Positions 9,988 to 19,423 of a stretch of 64,000 bases of DNA are shown here, piece by piece. How positions within the stretch are numbered: the stretch's first letter is position 1; each line of letters opens with the position of its first letter. Below the pieces are notes generated by a model. The model saw only the letters and a program-made list of their open reading frames with translations, made no database searches and was not told the origin of the DNA. The DNA is taken from NCBI RefSeq assembly GCF_001427785.1, contig NZ_LMHM01000012.1, forward strand, positions 595,156 to 659,155, written 5' to 3'. The DNA is from Lysobacter sp. Root690 (GTDB lineage: Bacteria; Pseudomonadota; Gammaproteobacteria; Xanthomonadales; Xanthomonadaceae). The position numbers were made by a program, and so were the translations under genes.

Positions 9988-10124
9988 TCGCGAATGCGAT
10001 AGCGCTTACCCGTGCGTCCGCGTGTTTGGAGGGGGGCTAGTGCATGCGGACACGGCGTGATGTCGCTGCGAGCACGCGTCCGTCCAAGTTTCTCCAGGCG
10101 AGCATCGCCTTTACGGGGACCGCG

Positions 10125-11579
10125 ATGTCGTTATTTGAAACCCTGGTGATTCTGCTGCTGGTGTCGGCCTTGCTGCTGCAGCTTGCGCGTCGATTGCGCT
10201 GGCCGTACCCGGCGTTGTTAGCCTTGGCCGGGGTGCTCGTCGCAATGTCGCCGTGGGCACCGAAGATCGCAATCGATCCCCATCTGGCTTTAGTGCTATT
10301 CATTGCGCCAGCGCTTCTATCCGCCGCGTACAACACATCGCCGTATGAGCTGCGACAGCATTGGCCGCAACTGCTCGCGCTGGCGGTCATCGCGGTACTG
10401 CTCACTACCGCCGCAGTGGCTTGGCTGGGCTGGGGTGTGGGCGGTTTGCCGCTCGCCGCGGCTGTTGCGTTGGGCGCAATTGTTGCTCCTCCCGACGCTG
10501 CGGCTGCCCAAGCCGTTCTCGCCAGCCAAGGCTTGCCTCGTCGCACAATGACCGTGTTGCAAGGCGAAAGTCTACTCAATGACGCAACGGCATTGCTCCT
10601 ATTCTCCGCCGCGGTCGGAGTGGCTAGTCATACGGGTGACGTCGCGTCGTTGCTGCCGACATTGTTGTTAGGAATTCCGGGCGGACTGCTGTGGGGCTGT
10701 GTGGCCGGCGCGCTATTCGTCTCGCTGTGGCGCTTCTGGGCCGGCACGCACAGTATTACCATCCTCGAATTCGCATCTACATTTGGAATCTGGATGCTGG
10801 CCGAGCGCATGCATGTCTCACCGGTGCTGGCTGTAGTGGCTTACGCGATGTGGCTGGCCCGTGGTGCGCCAAAGCGGCAAAGTCCGCGCGACAGAGTCCA
10901 TTCGTCCTCGGTATGGGACTCCGCCGTGTTCATTCTAAATGTGCTCGCGTTTCTGCTGATGGGGCTGCAAGCTCGTGACATCCTAAGGCGATTGGATGGA
11001 AACGCGCTTTGGGATTCGATAGGCTTCGCAGCGTTAGTGCTACTGGTGGTCGTGGTGACCCGATTGGGCTGGGTCTTATCGTATCGCGCAATCCTTGGCC
11101 GCCTACTGCCGGGCCTCAGCAAGACCGGCGGAGATTTGAGGCTGCGCGTGCTGATCGGCTGGTCGGGCATGCGCGGAGTGCTGACCATGGCGACCGCGAT
11201 GTCCTTGCCCACCCAATTCCCCGGCCGCGACGTGATCATGCTGAGCGCATTTGCCGTCGTGCTCGGCACCCTGGTCATACAGGGCGCCACAATTGCGCCG
11301 ATGATCCGCTGGCTGGGTATTCCTCCGGACGTGTCGCTGGAACGCGATATCAAGCATGCACGCGCGATATTGGATCAGGTAGTCGAGGATATGGCTGCTG
11401 AGGACGTCGACGATCGCGGCCATTCCCGCAAGGTAGTCGATGCGCAACGCGAAGCGTTGCAGAAGCTTCTGAGCGATCACCGTATTGCGCAGGACGTATT
11501 CGGCCATCTGCAGGAAGAGTTGGACTGGCGCGAACTGAGCATCACCTCGCACTCCGACCGCGAGATCAGGGAAGCATGA
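10125..11579 (+). CDS. Na+/H+ antiporter, CPA1 (NhaP/SLC9-like) family
   Basis: 484 residues from an ATG with GGGGA six bases upstream; an in-frame ATG at 10044 would add 27 charged residues that do not look native. About 11-12 hydrophobic segments begin with MSLFETLVILLLVSALLLQ. The ion-binding signature of CPA antiporters is present: APPDAAAAQAVL, then LQGESLLNDATALLLF, followed later by GWSGMRGVLTMATAMSLP. A soluble helical C-terminus of about 90 residues follows. It should exchange Na+ or K+ for protons across the inner membrane. The stop codon overlaps the start of the following small gene (ATGA), so the two are probably co-translated. Confidence 0.92.
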   Translation: MSLFETLVILLLVSALLLQLARRLRWPYPALLALAGVLVAMSPWAPKIAIDPHLALVLFIAPALLSAAYNTSPYELRQHWPQLLALAVIAVLLTTAAVAWLGWGVGGLPLAAAVALGAIVAPPDAAAAQAVLASQGLPRRTMTVLQGESLLNDATALLLFSAAVGVASHTGDVASLLPTLLLGIPGGLLWGCVAGALFVSLWRFWAGTHSITILEFASTFGIWMLAERMHVSPVLAVVAYAMWLARGAPKRQSPRDRVHSSSVWDSAVFILNVLAFLLMGLQARDILRRLDGNALWDSIGFAALVLLVVVVTRLGWVLSYRAILGRLLPGLSKTGGDLRLRVLIGWSGMRGVLTMATAMSLPTQFPGRDVIMLSAFAVVLGTLVIQGATIAPMIRWLGIPPDVSLERDIKHARAILDQVVEDMAAEDVDDRGHSRKVVDAQREALQKLLSDHRIAQDVFGHLQEELDWRELSITSHSDREIREA

Positions 11580-11932
11580 CGGATATGAGCGACCGCCCGT
11601 CCGCTGCGTTGTTCACCCCAGATGGGCGCTACCTCATAGTGCGTGGCCGACTATGGCGCGCGGCAAACCCGGATCTCGCCGAGAGCGATCGGAAGAATTT
11701 TGTGGCTGAACTGATGGATGCCCGTCGCGCGATCAAGCAATATCGCAACGATTCCGCGGCACTGGCGAAAGCGCGACGGCGTGTCCATCTCGCAAAGGTC
11801 GCCCTCGGTGAGCGTGGACCTGTATGGTGGAGCGATGGCGCGCCCGATCTAAATCGTAAGCTGGTGACCGGTACTCCGTACGCGACTTGGTTCGCAACGG
11901 CAGTGGCTCCTGTACCTGCGGAGCACGAATGA
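11576..11932 (+). CDS. conserved hypothetical protein coupled to antiporter
   Basis: 118 residues, starting in the ATGA overlap with the antiporter stop. The motif LFTPDGRYLIVRGRLWRAANPDL, split here as DGRYLIVRGRLWR and ANPDLAESDR, followed by a basic helix (ARRAIKQYRND) and HLAKVALGERGPVWWSDGAPDLN, resembles a widespread short family without known function. There is no signal peptide or membrane segment, so it is cytosolic. Overlap with the antiporter gene suggests a linked role in ion or stress homeostasis, but that is only inference from position. Confidence 0.8.
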   Translation: MTDMSDRPSAALFTPDGRYLIVRGRLWRAANPDLAESDRKNFVAELMDARRAIKQYRNDSAALAKARRRVHLAKVALGERGPVWWSDGAPDLNRKLVTGTPYATWFATAVAPVPAEHE

Positions 11933-12111
11933 TAAGTGAGAGGGCAGGTAGCAGGCGAAGACCGCTCTTACGGCGGGAGGACGCGGCCGGTTGGACTGCG
12001 TCAGCTCTATCGAAAATCTCGCGAACAAGGTCGTCACTTGTTCACGAATTCGTGACGCTACCGGCGATAGGTTCACGGTGTTCAGGGGGGAATCACTCTA
12101 GGGCCAAATCT

Positions 12112-12507
12112 ATGGGAAGCCGAGCATTCGAAACTTCATCCCCATCTATCGCTTTGGCGGTCGATTCAGATGCCGAAATCGCATACTGGAGAGTTCGATA
12201 TAGGGAGCTTCCACGTTGTGCCGAAGCGCGCTGGGAGGACATAGAGCCTGCACTTAAGCTGGGCATCGATGCATGCTTGAAAGCGGCCGGCCGAGATCTT
12301 TTGGAAATGCTCGATGAGCTCGAAGTTCGCTATCGCCGCACGCAATCAGGCTCGCGACTAGACTGGGTTCAAGCACGAGATGTGGTCGCTGCTGCATGGG
12401 TGCGCGTATGGAGCCAAAAGCGCCTTCCGCTCGTCGCACATCCTGGCCCTCAGTATCCCCGACGAGCAGCCGCTATGCCTCATCATCCTGACATCCTTGA
12501 GTCCTAA
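12112..12507 (+). CDS. hypothetical protein with YWR...P...W/Y-x-x-x-x-PA-x-x-G-type motif
   Basis: 131 residues from the ATG at 12112 (MGSRAFETSSPSIALAVD); the frame stays open upstream but that part is arginine-rich and untypical. The segment AYWRVRYRELP followed by RWEDIEPALKLGID loosely resembles short stress-associated proteins with YWR...RPY...DYEPAYRYG repeats; this is a weak resemblance. The C-terminal half is helical (LLEMLDELEVRYRR). No signal peptide. Function not recognised; it sits between the antiporter pair and an isochorismatase-type hydrolase. Confidence 0.55.
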   Translation: MGSRAFETSSPSIALAVDSDAEIAYWRVRYRELPRCAEARWEDIEPALKLGIDACLKAAGRDLLEMLDELEVRYRRTQSGSRLDWVQARDVVAAAWVRVWSQKRLPLVAHPGPQYPRRAAAMPHHPDILES

Positions 12508-12594
12508 CAGGTGCTGATTCGCTCAAGTTGAAGTCCGAGAGGGGATGATTCGATCCATCAAAATGTTGTTGACTGATCACCGTCTCTGCGGGAA

Positions 12595-13161
12595 ATGAAT
12601 CTCCATATGCCGAGAAGATTAATTCGTCCCGCGCTTTTGATCGTCGATATGTTGAATATGCTCGACTTCGATGCGGGTTGCGCTCTATTGAAGCAAGCTA
12701 TTCCCGTTGCTGACAAAATTTCAAGCTTGAAGAAAAGGTTTAAGAAGGCAGGCGCACCGGTAATCTACGCTAATGACAACTTCGGTCAGTGGCATGCAGA
12801 CTTCCGGGAACTTGTGGCCGTTTGCAATCAGGAGTCTTGTAGAGGATCACCGCTTGCAAGTCGCCTGGCTCCCGAGTCTGACGACTTCTATATTCTAAAG
12901 CCCAAACAATCGGCCTTTCACTCGACGCCGCTTGCAGTCCTGCTGGAACATTGTGGAACACAGCGGGTGGTCGTGACGGGGATCTCAACTGACGTATGTG
13001 TGGCTGCCACCGCTATCGACGCTCACATGCGCGATCTGCACGTTCACGTTCCGTCAGATTGTGTGGCGGCACCGACGCGAGCCCGGAGCGTACGCGCGCT
13101 GGCCATGTTGCGCGAATCAATCGGTGCCTCGTGCGCCGCCTCTCGCACCATAAGACCTTAG
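12595..13161 (+). CDS. isochorismatase-family cysteine hydrolase
   Basis: 188 residues. The catalytic triad of the family is visible: Asp18 in ALLIVDMLN, a lysine in the LKPKQSAF segment (Lys102 or Lys104), and Cys135 in TGISTDVCVAATA. The loop VIYANDNFGQW and the FHSTPLAVLLE segment are also typical. Such enzymes hydrolyse vinyl ether or amide bonds (isochorismate, nicotinamide, N-carbamoyl compounds). The substrate cannot be told from sequence. It is a single gene with low-GC flanks; an alternative ATG at 12607 would shorten it by four residues. Confidence 0.85.
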   Translation: MNLHMPRRLIRPALLIVDMLNMLDFDAGCALLKQAIPVADKISSLKKRFKKAGAPVIYANDNFGQWHADFRELVAVCNQESCRGSPLASRLAPESDDFYILKPKQSAFHSTPLAVLLEHCGTQRVVVTGISTDVCVAATAIDAHMRDLHVHVPSDCVAAPTRARSVRALAMLRESIGASCAASRTIRP

Positions 13162-13395
13162 CGGGTTAAAAAATTTGAAATGCCAACTTCGTCGCCACTA
13201 ATACAGCTGCGATTAGTAATGCTTTTAGCGCTTGCGATTCTAGCCGCGGCCAACTGTGATCGGACGTGGAAGCGGAGTCCCCATTGTGCGCACCGTCTCG
13301 TACAGGAATCGCTAAGGGGCTAAGCGGCGATGGTCGGGTTGTTCTTGTCTATCCATCGAGCCTGTGTGATTAGTTATATAGGCCGCTCCACCCCA

Positions 13396-13707
13396 TCATT
13401 GATGCCTCCCGGCGGGGCACCAGCGGACTACGACGCGAGTGAGCCCATCCGGGCTCTTATTAGCAACGTCGCCAGAAGTTGCAGGCACTTCTTCCGCAGT
13501 GAAGTTGAGGTCGCGAAGACAGGAAATTAGGCGACTGACCTGGCCGGGATGAACTTTTGAAAGAATCACCTCATGTCGGCCCAGCATGATTGCATCCGGC
13601 ACTTTGGGGCTCATCCACAGGGCCAGATCCACGACGTCTGACCCATGCTTCTCTCGGAGGGCTGTAAGAACTTCGGCTAGCTTGGCTGTTTGCTTTACAA
13701 CTGCCAC
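13396..13707 (-). CDS. hypothetical protein, small leftward gene cluster
   Basis: 103 residues from a GTG with CGGAG seven bases upstream. The sequence MAVVKQTAKLAEVLTALREK, then VVDLALWMSPKVPDAIMLGRHEVILSK split over two helices, ends in a short tail (VVVRWCPAGRHQ). It is soluble, without signal peptide. Nothing in it was recognised. It is the last of five leftward genes (13396-15114) whose codon use is less GC-biased than the flanks, suggesting a horizontally acquired unit. Confidence 0.55.
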   Translation of the reverse strand: MAVVKQTAKLAEVLTALREKHGSDVVDLALWMSPKVPDAIMLGRHEVILSKVHPGQVSRLISCLRDLNFTAEEVPATSGDVANKSPDGLTRVVVRWCPAGRHQ

Positions 13708-13779
13708 AGTGCGCTCCGCTTTGTGAATACGACTTATCGGCGCAAATTTAAAATTAGCTTACCAAAATGGCTTTGCTGG

Positions 13780-14133
13780 TTACCATCCATGCTTCATACG
13801 ATCCAGCATAGAGTTTGACGCGACTGGCCGATGCCTGCGCCGCGGCGCCTCGGCAGCGATCCGGCCTGAGTACATGTTCACCCAGCTGGCAATCCACCGC
13901 ACTGCCTCGGCTTCACTGCGCATGTTGACCCAGCGGCTCGAGCTGAATTGCCGACGATAGACTCTAGTACAGACTTCCCAGCCATCCGCAACTCTGCGCG
14001 GCAATGCGACGGCCACCCACACTTCACGCTCCAGCACAATGATGTGCGCGCTTTTGAAGTCGGTGTGCGATGAGTTTGCCCACTCGAAACCAAGCGGAAG
14101 GGAGGTGTGCAGCGTGGGGTCCATGAGCGGCAT
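13780..14133 (-). CDS. hypothetical protein, possible paralogue of the 14500-14784 gene
   Basis: 117 residues; a second ATG three codons downstream is possible. Key pattern: LPLGFEWANS, VWVAVALPRRVADGWEV, then EAEAVRWIASWVNMY and a basic tail (PRRRHRP). The gene two positions upstream has LPPGYGWAAM, HLVAYAFQPKRRRGWYL and EACSQLANWARQHM in the same order and spacing, so the two appear to be diverged duplicates. Soluble and basic; no known family recognised. Confidence 0.6.
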   Translation of the reverse strand: MPLMDPTLHTSLPLGFEWANSSHTDFKSAHIIVLEREVWVAVALPRRVADGWEVCTRVYRRQFSSSRWVNMRSEAEAVRWIASWVNMYSGRIAAEAPRRRHRPVASNSMLDRMKHGW

Positions 14134-14149
14134 ATTAGGTCATGGCGTC

Positions 14150-14491
14150 TCACACGTTAGGACTGTCGGAGTAGTCGCGTAAAATTATCACGTTAGCGTA
14201 CGCACGACAGTCGAAGCTCAGCTCAATAACATAATAATCGTGATCATAAGTAGCGCCGGGATAATTTTTGCTGCCGTTGATCATGGAAGCTTTGTTGGCT
14301 GACGTACATACGGCAGTGCCATGCAACCACTCAAACTGGTGGCGGGGAGCAGTGGGTAGGCAATCGCATGAGCTTATGTCGATGACTTGAGCGGGGTGAC
14401 GTATAGATCCAAGGATGTGCAGCCCCATAATCGCCGCTGCGGTCACTTGAGTTCCTGGCGGAAAGTCACCAAAACTGGTTGGCTGAATCAT
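14150..14491 (-). CDS. hypothetical protein, small leftward gene cluster
   Basis: 113 residues with TAAGGTG eight bases ahead of the ATG. Composition is unusual for the window: low GC, several cysteines (SSCDCLP, TAVCTS), and an aromatic C-terminal segment (YDHDYYVIELSFDCRAY). MIQPTSFGDFPPGTQVTAAA at the start carries no clear signal peptide, though IMGLHILGSI is hydrophobic. Function not recognised. It lies between the two paralogue-like genes. Confidence 0.55.
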   Translation of the reverse strand: MIQPTSFGDFPPGTQVTAAAIMGLHILGSIRHPAQVIDISSCDCLPTAPRHQFEWLHGTAVCTSANKASMINGSKNYPGATYDHDYYVIELSFDCRAYANVIILRDYSDSPNV

Positions 14492-14499
14492 TTAACACC

Positions 14500-14784
14500 T
14501 TACGCCCCCCGCCAATTCTGAGACATATGCTGTCTAGCCCAGTTGGCGAGTTGGCTGCAGGCTTCCGACATGGTCGCGCATTGCGAGCGTCGGTCTTCTA
14601 CGAACGAGGCGCCCCCGAGGCGCTCTCCTCCTAAGTACCAGCCGCGGCGGCGCTTGGGCTGGAAAGCGTAAGCCACGAGGTGGCGGTCCTGAAATCTCAC
14701 CTCTATGACGGTACGGCCGTCGGCGAGCTGCATCGCAGCCCAGCCGTAACCCGGAGGTAGGGGCGGTAGCCAAGGCATGTCCAT
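14500..14784 (-). CDS. hypothetical protein, possible paralogue of the 13780-14133 gene
   Basis: 94 residues from the ATG at 14784 (MDMPWLPPLPPGYGW); a TTG at 14814 would add ten residues. It has a Pro-rich start, then DGRTVIEVRFQDRHLVAYAF, KRRRGWYLGGERLGG and a helical end (EACSQLANWARQH). The same order of motifs occurs in the gene at 13780-14133. It has no membrane segment or signal. It is separated from the next gene downstream by eight bases, so the cluster is probably one transcript. Confidence 0.6.
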   Translation of the reverse strand: MDMPWLPPLPPGYGWAAMQLADGRTVIEVRFQDRHLVAYAFQPKRRRGWYLGGERLGGASFVEDRRSQCATMSEACSQLANWARQHMSQNWRGA

Positions 14785-14850
14785 TAGTACGAGGCTTATC
14801 CGGAGGGTGTTCAAATTTTGTGAATGGTGCGACGGATGTGGGGTAGCGCC

Positions 14851-15114
14851 TTATTTTCGGTTCTTCCTAGCCACGATGATCTGGCCGCCTATCGCAGTGA
14901 TCAGGACGCAGCTGTTGGTCACGATGAACACCCAGTTGTGAACCAAAATGCTGTAGATCACAAAACCGGTTGACGCGGCGCATTGGCCTACAAACAACCA
15001 CTTGGATATCGCCTCGTCCTGGGGGGCGCGCGATCGCGCTTGCTTGACTATCTGCCTCAGTAGCGTCGCGACCAGAATTGCCGACGCCAGCCACCCGATC
15101 CAGTCAGGTTTCAT
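14851..15114 (-). CDS. small membrane protein, PQ-loop/SemiSWEET-like
   Basis: 87 residues with three hydrophobic helices: IGWLASAILVATLLRQI, KWLFVGQCAASTGFVIYSIL and WVFIVTNSCVLITAIGGQII. The triple-helix arrangement, WL start, a short loop before the second helix and the NS/TN position in the third match the SemiSWEET/PQ-loop fold, which dimerises to carry small solutes. The canonical PQ dipeptide is not obvious, so the assignment is tentative. It is the first gene of the small leftward cluster. Confidence 0.6.
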   Translation of the reverse strand: MKPDWIGWLASAILVATLLRQIVKQARSRAPQDEAISKWLFVGQCAASTGFVIYSILVHNWVFIVTNSCVLITAIGGQIIVARKNRK

Positions 15115-15180
15115 CGCCCATCCTTTGCGGTTGCGGCCGACTTGGCGGACGCAGCCAAGGGTATGATTCGAAGTGAACGG

Positions 15181-16860
15181 TTACGAGCGCGTACCACGTT
15201 CCTCGCGCGGGTCCGGCCTCTTGTCATTGCGCAACGTGCTGGCGACGATCATCAGTCCCAGCACCGCGGCGATCACGAATAGAACCAGTGCGAAGGCCGG
15301 GTAGCCGAACAGGAAGGGGCCAACCCCCGATCGCAGTAGCATGGTGCTGGAGATCAGCAGCGCGGCGACGATGATGCCGGCGGCGATGCGATTGGCGATC
15401 TTCTGCAGGTTTTCCATCAGCGCGGAGTCCTGCCAGCCGGTGATGCGCACCTGCATCCGGTTTTCCGCCAGCAATGACAATACCGTTCCGACCTTTCGGG
15501 GCGCGTCCTGCAGCAGCGATTGAAGTTCGATCGCTTCGCTGGCCAGATTCGCCGGCGAGAACGACTGGCGCAATCGATCGCGCAGCAAATGCTGCAGGTG
15601 CGCTTCGACTGTATCCTTCACGCTGAGGTCCGGGTCGAGCGCGACGCACACGGCTTCCAGGTTCAACAGGGTTTTCGCGAGCAGGTTGAACTCAGGCGGT
15701 GTACGTAGGCCGCACAGCGCACTCAGGCGACTTAGATGCAGCAGCAGGCGTCCTTCGGACCAGGCTGCGGCGTGACTGTGCGCGGCGTAACGAGCGACAT
15801 GCTGGCCGACTTCACGGACAAACCGATCCTCGTCGAAATCCTCCAGGCGTACGCCCAACGCGATTAGTTCGTCGGCGACCGCTTCGCCGCGTCCGTCGAC
15901 AGCCGAGAACACGAGCTTCAGCAGCCGGCCACGTAACTTGGGCGGTATGTGCGCGACCATGCCCAGGTCGAAGATCGCCAGTCGGTGATCATGCGTCAAC
16001 AACAGGTTGCCGGGATGCGGGTCGGCATGCAACTCGCCATGCACGAACATCTGATCCAGATAGCCGCGCAGTAGGTCGGTGACTACGGGCGTCAGTGAAT
16101 TCTCGGTGCGCCGCAGCCCAAGAGGGTCGGTCACTTTGCTGCCCTTGACTAGCTCCATGGTCAGAACCTTGGCGCCGGAAAGGTCGCGCAGCGGCTGCGG
16201 AACGATCAAGGTCGGATAGCGGGCCAAGTGATCGCCGAATCGCTCGAGATGATCGGCTTCGAGGCGATAGTCCAGTTCGTCCAGCAGCGTCTTGCGGAAT
16301 TCCTGCACCCAATCGGCGAAATGCAGCCGCTTGCCGGCTTGGGTGGCGTTGTCGGCTTTTGACGCAAGCATCTGCAGGGTGTCCAGATCGCTGCGGATGT
16401 TCTGGGCCACGTCGGGCCGCTGCACCTTAACCGCCACCTCACGTCCGTCACGTAACACCGCGCGGTGGACCTGGGCCAGCGATGCGCAGCCCAAGGGCGT
16501 AGGATCGAATTCGGGAAACACACTGTGCAGGCGCACGCCGAGTTCGGCTTCGACCACCGCTTCTATCGTGGCCGGATCCACCGCGGTGACGTCGTCCTGC
16601 ATGCGTTCCAGCGCGGCTAGATAGGCCGGTGGCACCATATCCGGGCGTGTGGACAAGGCTTGGCCGACCTTGATGAAGGTCGGTCCTAGCGCCTCCAAGT
16701 CGCGAACGAAATCCGCAGGCTTGCCTTCCTCGACGGTCGTTGGATCCATGTCAGTCGCGCTGTTCCAGTCCAGCCCTGTGAACACGCCCGAGTTGCGGTA
16801 TTTCATCAGGAATCCGAGCAATTGCGCGGTACGGGTCAGCGGGTTTTTGGCTTCACTCAT
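15181..16860 (-). CDS. ABC1/AarF/UbiB-family atypical kinase
   Basis: 559 residues with AGGAG ahead of the ATG. Family landmarks in order: the KxGQ motif ([13 protein letters not shown]), the Ala-rich nucleotide loop ([16 protein letters not shown]) with the following lysine ([10 protein letters not shown]), the catalytic loop [11 protein letters not shown] and the metal-binding [10 protein letters not shown]. Two hydrophobic helices at the C-terminus ([34 protein letters not shown]) anchor it in the inner membrane, as in UbiB. UbiB is needed for ubiquinone synthesis or lipid transport; this copy is not next to other ubi genes, so a paralogue with unknown lipid partner is equally possible. 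Confidence 0.9.
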   Translation of the reverse strand: MSEAKNPLTRTAQLLGFLMKYRNSGVFTGLDWNSATDMDPTTVEEGKPADFVRDLEALGPTFIKVGQALSTRPDMVPPAYLAALERMQDDVTAVDPATIEAVVEAELGVRLHSVFPEFDPTPLGCASLAQVHRAVLRDGREVAVKVQRPDVAQNIRSDLDTLQMLASKADNATQAGKRLHFADWVQEFRKTLLDELDYRLEADHLERFGDHLARYPTLIVPQPLRDLSGAKVLTMELVKGSKVTDPLGLRRTENSLTPVVTDLLRGYLDQMFVHGELHADPHPGNLLLTHDHRLAIFDLGMVAHIPPKLRGRLLKLVFSAVDGRGEAVADELIALGVRLEDFDEDRFVREVGQHVARYAAHSHAAAWSEGRLLLHLSRLSALCGLRTPPEFNLLAKTLLNLEAVCVALDPDLSVKDTVEAHLQHLLRDRLRQSFSPANLASEAIELQSLLQDAPRKVGTVLSLLAENRMQVRITGWQDSALMENLQKIANRIAAGIIVAALLISSTMLLRSGVGPFLFGYPAFALVLFVIAAVLGLMIVASTLRNDKRPDPREERGTRS

Positions 16861-17154
16861 AGCGGCGGCTCCTCGAAGGATGTGATGCGACGCGACACGG
16901 GGCCAACCCGGTATTTTCAGAAATTTAGTGGCGGCGACTTTTTGCCTGCGTGAATTCTTCGCTCATGGCCGCAATCCGATCTATTCGTAGCCGCGCCAAG
17001 CCGCTCAGCCACTGAATCGTTAAGGCAGGATGCGTGCAGACGGAAGACGGAAAGCGTAGTCGATCACACCTTCCAAGGCCGCTACGGCATTCTTCGCGCG
17101 GTCTGAACGCAGGGGCGATAAGCCTGAGGGCCGGCCCAGTCCAGGTGTAAGCGT

Positions 17155-18933
17155 ATGAAAACAGTCGTTACCGGCGTGAGCCTGTGCCTGATCGCGTGCG
17201 TTGCCGGTGCGCAACAGGGTGACGGAACCCAGGCCAGTGTCCAAGCCGAGGTGTTCAAGCCGGCAAAAGTTGATGCCACGCCCGAACGCATCTCGCAACT
17301 GCGCGTCCCGGCCGGATTCACCGTTCTTCCCTTCGCTACCGGATTGAAGAATCCGCGGATGCTGGCTGTCTCCGCCGATGGCACGGTCTACGTAACGCGC
17401 AGGGAGCAGGGCGACGTATTGATGCTTCGTGACGCCGATGGCGATGGCCAGGCCGACGGCGCTCCTGTCACGGTCGCCAATCGTGCTGGCGCGCACGGCA
17501 TTGCCATTCACGGTAATCAGTTGTATCTGGCCACGGTGAAGGAAATCTCTCGCGCCGATTTGATGCCGGACGGGCGCCTGGGACCGTTGGAGATGATCAC
17601 CGGCGATCTGCCTGATGGCGGTCAGCATCCCAATCGCACGCTGGCGGTTGGCCCGGATGGCCAGCTTTACGTCAGTGTCGGTTCTTCATGCAATGCGTGC
17701 AACGAAACCAATCCGGAGCATGCCACGATGCTGAGGGTGTCGCCGGACGGGAAGAGCCGTACCATTTTCGCAAGCGGACTGCGCAATACCATCGGCTTCG
17801 ATTGGGACCCAGCAACCGGCGAACTATGGGGCATGGACCACGGCATCGACTTCCTTGGCAACGACGTGCAGCCCGAGGAGCTCAACCAGATCAGGAAGGG
17901 GCATCGATACGGTTGGCCGCATGTCTACGGCGACGGCGGGATCAATCCGCAAAGCACGCCGCCGGGCGAGATCAGTAAAGCGCAGTGGAGAGCGATGAGC
18001 GACCCGATGGTGCTGGGCTACACCGCGCACGCTGCGCCGATGCAGATGCTTTTCTACACCGGCAAGGCATTCCCGTCCGAGTATCGCGGTGACGCCTTCG
18101 TCGCATTTCGTGGCTCCTGGAATCGGCGACCGGCGTCGGGCTACGAGATCGTCCGAATCGTCTTCGACAAGGGCCGGCCGAAGTCGTTCGAGCCGTTCGT
18201 CTCCGGATTCCTGACCGATGCCGGCAAAACCCACATAGCGCGGCCGGTCGGTCTGGCGCAGGCGGGCGACGGCGCGCTGTTGCTGTCGGACGATGCCAAC
18301 GGAGTCATTTACCGCGTGGCCTACAACGGCAAGGTGCCGAAAACCAGCACGGTCATGAAAGTACCGGCGCGCAGCATGCAGCAGCAAAGTCAGGCCGGTA
18401 TAGGCGTACCGCTGGCCCTGGCCCGAGATGAGGCCAAGACGCGCGGTACGTTGGAAGTGGCTTCTTCAGCGATCGGACTCGATGGCGCGATCGACATGCG
18501 TTACAGCGAGTACAAGGACGGTGTGTCCATGCCCTTGCGTTGGTCGGTTGCTCCGGGTGCAAAGTCCTACATGGTAATTATGGAAGATCCCGACGCCAAA
18601 CCCATCACGCCCTTCGTCCATTGGGTCATGTGGAACATTCCTGCCGATGTAACTCAACTCGCTGAAGGGTTGCCAGAACAACCCAGACTGACCGAACCAA
18701 CCGGAGTGCTGCAAGGGGCGACAAGTCGAGGTTCGGTCGGTTACTACGGGCCGCGTCCCCCGGCGGGCGATCCGCCGCATCACTATCACATCCAGGTGTT
18801 CGCACTGGATGAGGTGCTCGATATCGCGCCCGGTAGCAATCGCGATCAGGTATTGAAGGCGGCCAAAGGCCATGTCATCGCCAAGGGTTCGGTGGTAGGC
18901 ACCTATCAACAGACCGTGGCGCCGTTGAAATAG
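17155..18933 (+). CDS. PQQ-dependent sugar (sorbosone) dehydrogenase fused to a PEBP/YbhB domain
   Basis: 592 residues with an N-terminal signal peptide (VVTGVSLCLIACVAGA). Residues about 40-395 form a six-bladed propeller of the L-sorbosone/soluble glucose dehydrogenase type: GLKNPRMLAVSADGTVYVT, PDGQLYVSVGSSCNACNE, FASGLRNTIGFDW, DHGIDFLGNDVQPEELN, FRGSWNRRPASGYEIVRI. Residues about 425-590 are a complete PEBP/Raf-kinase-inhibitor-like domain (DGVSMPLRWSVAPGAKSY, IMEDPDAKPITPFVHWVMWN, YYGPRPPAGDPPHHYHIQVF). Both domains look intact, with no stop or frame change between them. Predicted periplasmic; substrate and role of the PEBP module unknown. Confidence 0.88.
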   Translation: MKTVVTGVSLCLIACVAGAQQGDGTQASVQAEVFKPAKVDATPERISQLRVPAGFTVLPFATGLKNPRMLAVSADGTVYVTRREQGDVLMLRDADGDGQADGAPVTVANRAGAHGIAIHGNQLYLATVKEISRADLMPDGRLGPLEMITGDLPDGGQHPNRTLAVGPDGQLYVSVGSSCNACNETNPEHATMLRVSPDGKSRTIFASGLRNTIGFDWDPATGELWGMDHGIDFLGNDVQPEELNQIRKGHRYGWPHVYGDGGINPQSTPPGEISKAQWRAMSDPMVLGYTAHAAPMQMLFYTGKAFPSEYRGDAFVAFRGSWNRRPASGYEIVRIVFDKGRPKSFEPFVSGFLTDAGKTHIARPVGLAQAGDGALLLSDDANGVIYRVAYNGKVPKTSTVMKVPARSMQQQSQAGIGVPLALARDEAKTRGTLEVASSAIGLDGAIDMRYSEYKDGVSMPLRWSVAPGAKSYMVIMEDPDAKPITPFVHWVMWNIPADVTQLAEGLPEQPRLTEPTGVLQGATSRGSVGYYGPRPPAGDPPHHYHIQVFALDEVLDIAPGSNRDQVLKAAKGHVIAKGSVVGTYQQTVAPLK

Positions 18934-18963
18934 CGGCAGCACGATGAAGTTCGGGACGAAAAC

Positions 18964-19389
18964 ATGAACAAAGTAAAGGTGACGCTCAGGGAGGTAGGCG
19001 GCGCGCCGATACACACAACACACCGAGCGACCTGCCATTGCGGGACGGTGGAGCTGGAGTTGACTTTGCCTGACGGATTGGTCGATCCGCATCGCTGCGA
19101 CTGCTCGATCTGCCGACGCAAGGGCGCAGTGGTGGCAACGGTGGCGGTGGAGAACTTGCATATCGTGAAAGGCGCCGAGCGGCTGACGCTCTATCAATTC
19201 AATACGCATGTCGCTAAGCATTACTTCTGCTCGATCTGCGGCATCTACACCCACCACCAGCGCCGGTCCGACCCGGATCAATACGGGGTCAACGTTGGCT
19301 GTCTGGAAGGAGTGAATCCTCTCGCTATAGCGAAGGTTCCAACGACTGACGGAGTGCATCATCCGTTAGATCGATCTGGCACCAAATGA
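18964..19389 (+). CDS. GFA-family (glutathione-dependent formaldehyde-activating enzyme/CENP-V fold) zinc protein
   Basis: 141 residues. The GFA zinc-binding cysteines are present in the usual order: CHCG (TCHCGTVELEL), the pair CDCSIC (HRCDCSICRRKG), and CSICGIY near residue 95. The line NTHVAKHYFCSICGI is the family signature. GFA-type proteins accelerate S-hydroxymethylglutathione formation or have unknown carbon-sulfur chemistry; many members are annotated only by fold. It starts about 30 bases after the dehydrogenase fusion and is probably co-transcribed with it. Confidence 0.88.
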   Translation: MNKVKVTLREVGGAPIHTTHRATCHCGTVELELTLPDGLVDPHRCDCSICRRKGAVVATVAVENLHIVKGAERLTLYQFNTHVAKHYFCSICGIYTHHQRRSDPDQYGVNVGCLEGVNPLAIAKVPTTDGVHHPLDRSGTK

Positions 19390-19423
19390 GGGACCTATCT
19401 ATGCGGCTGGCCTAGGTCGTACG

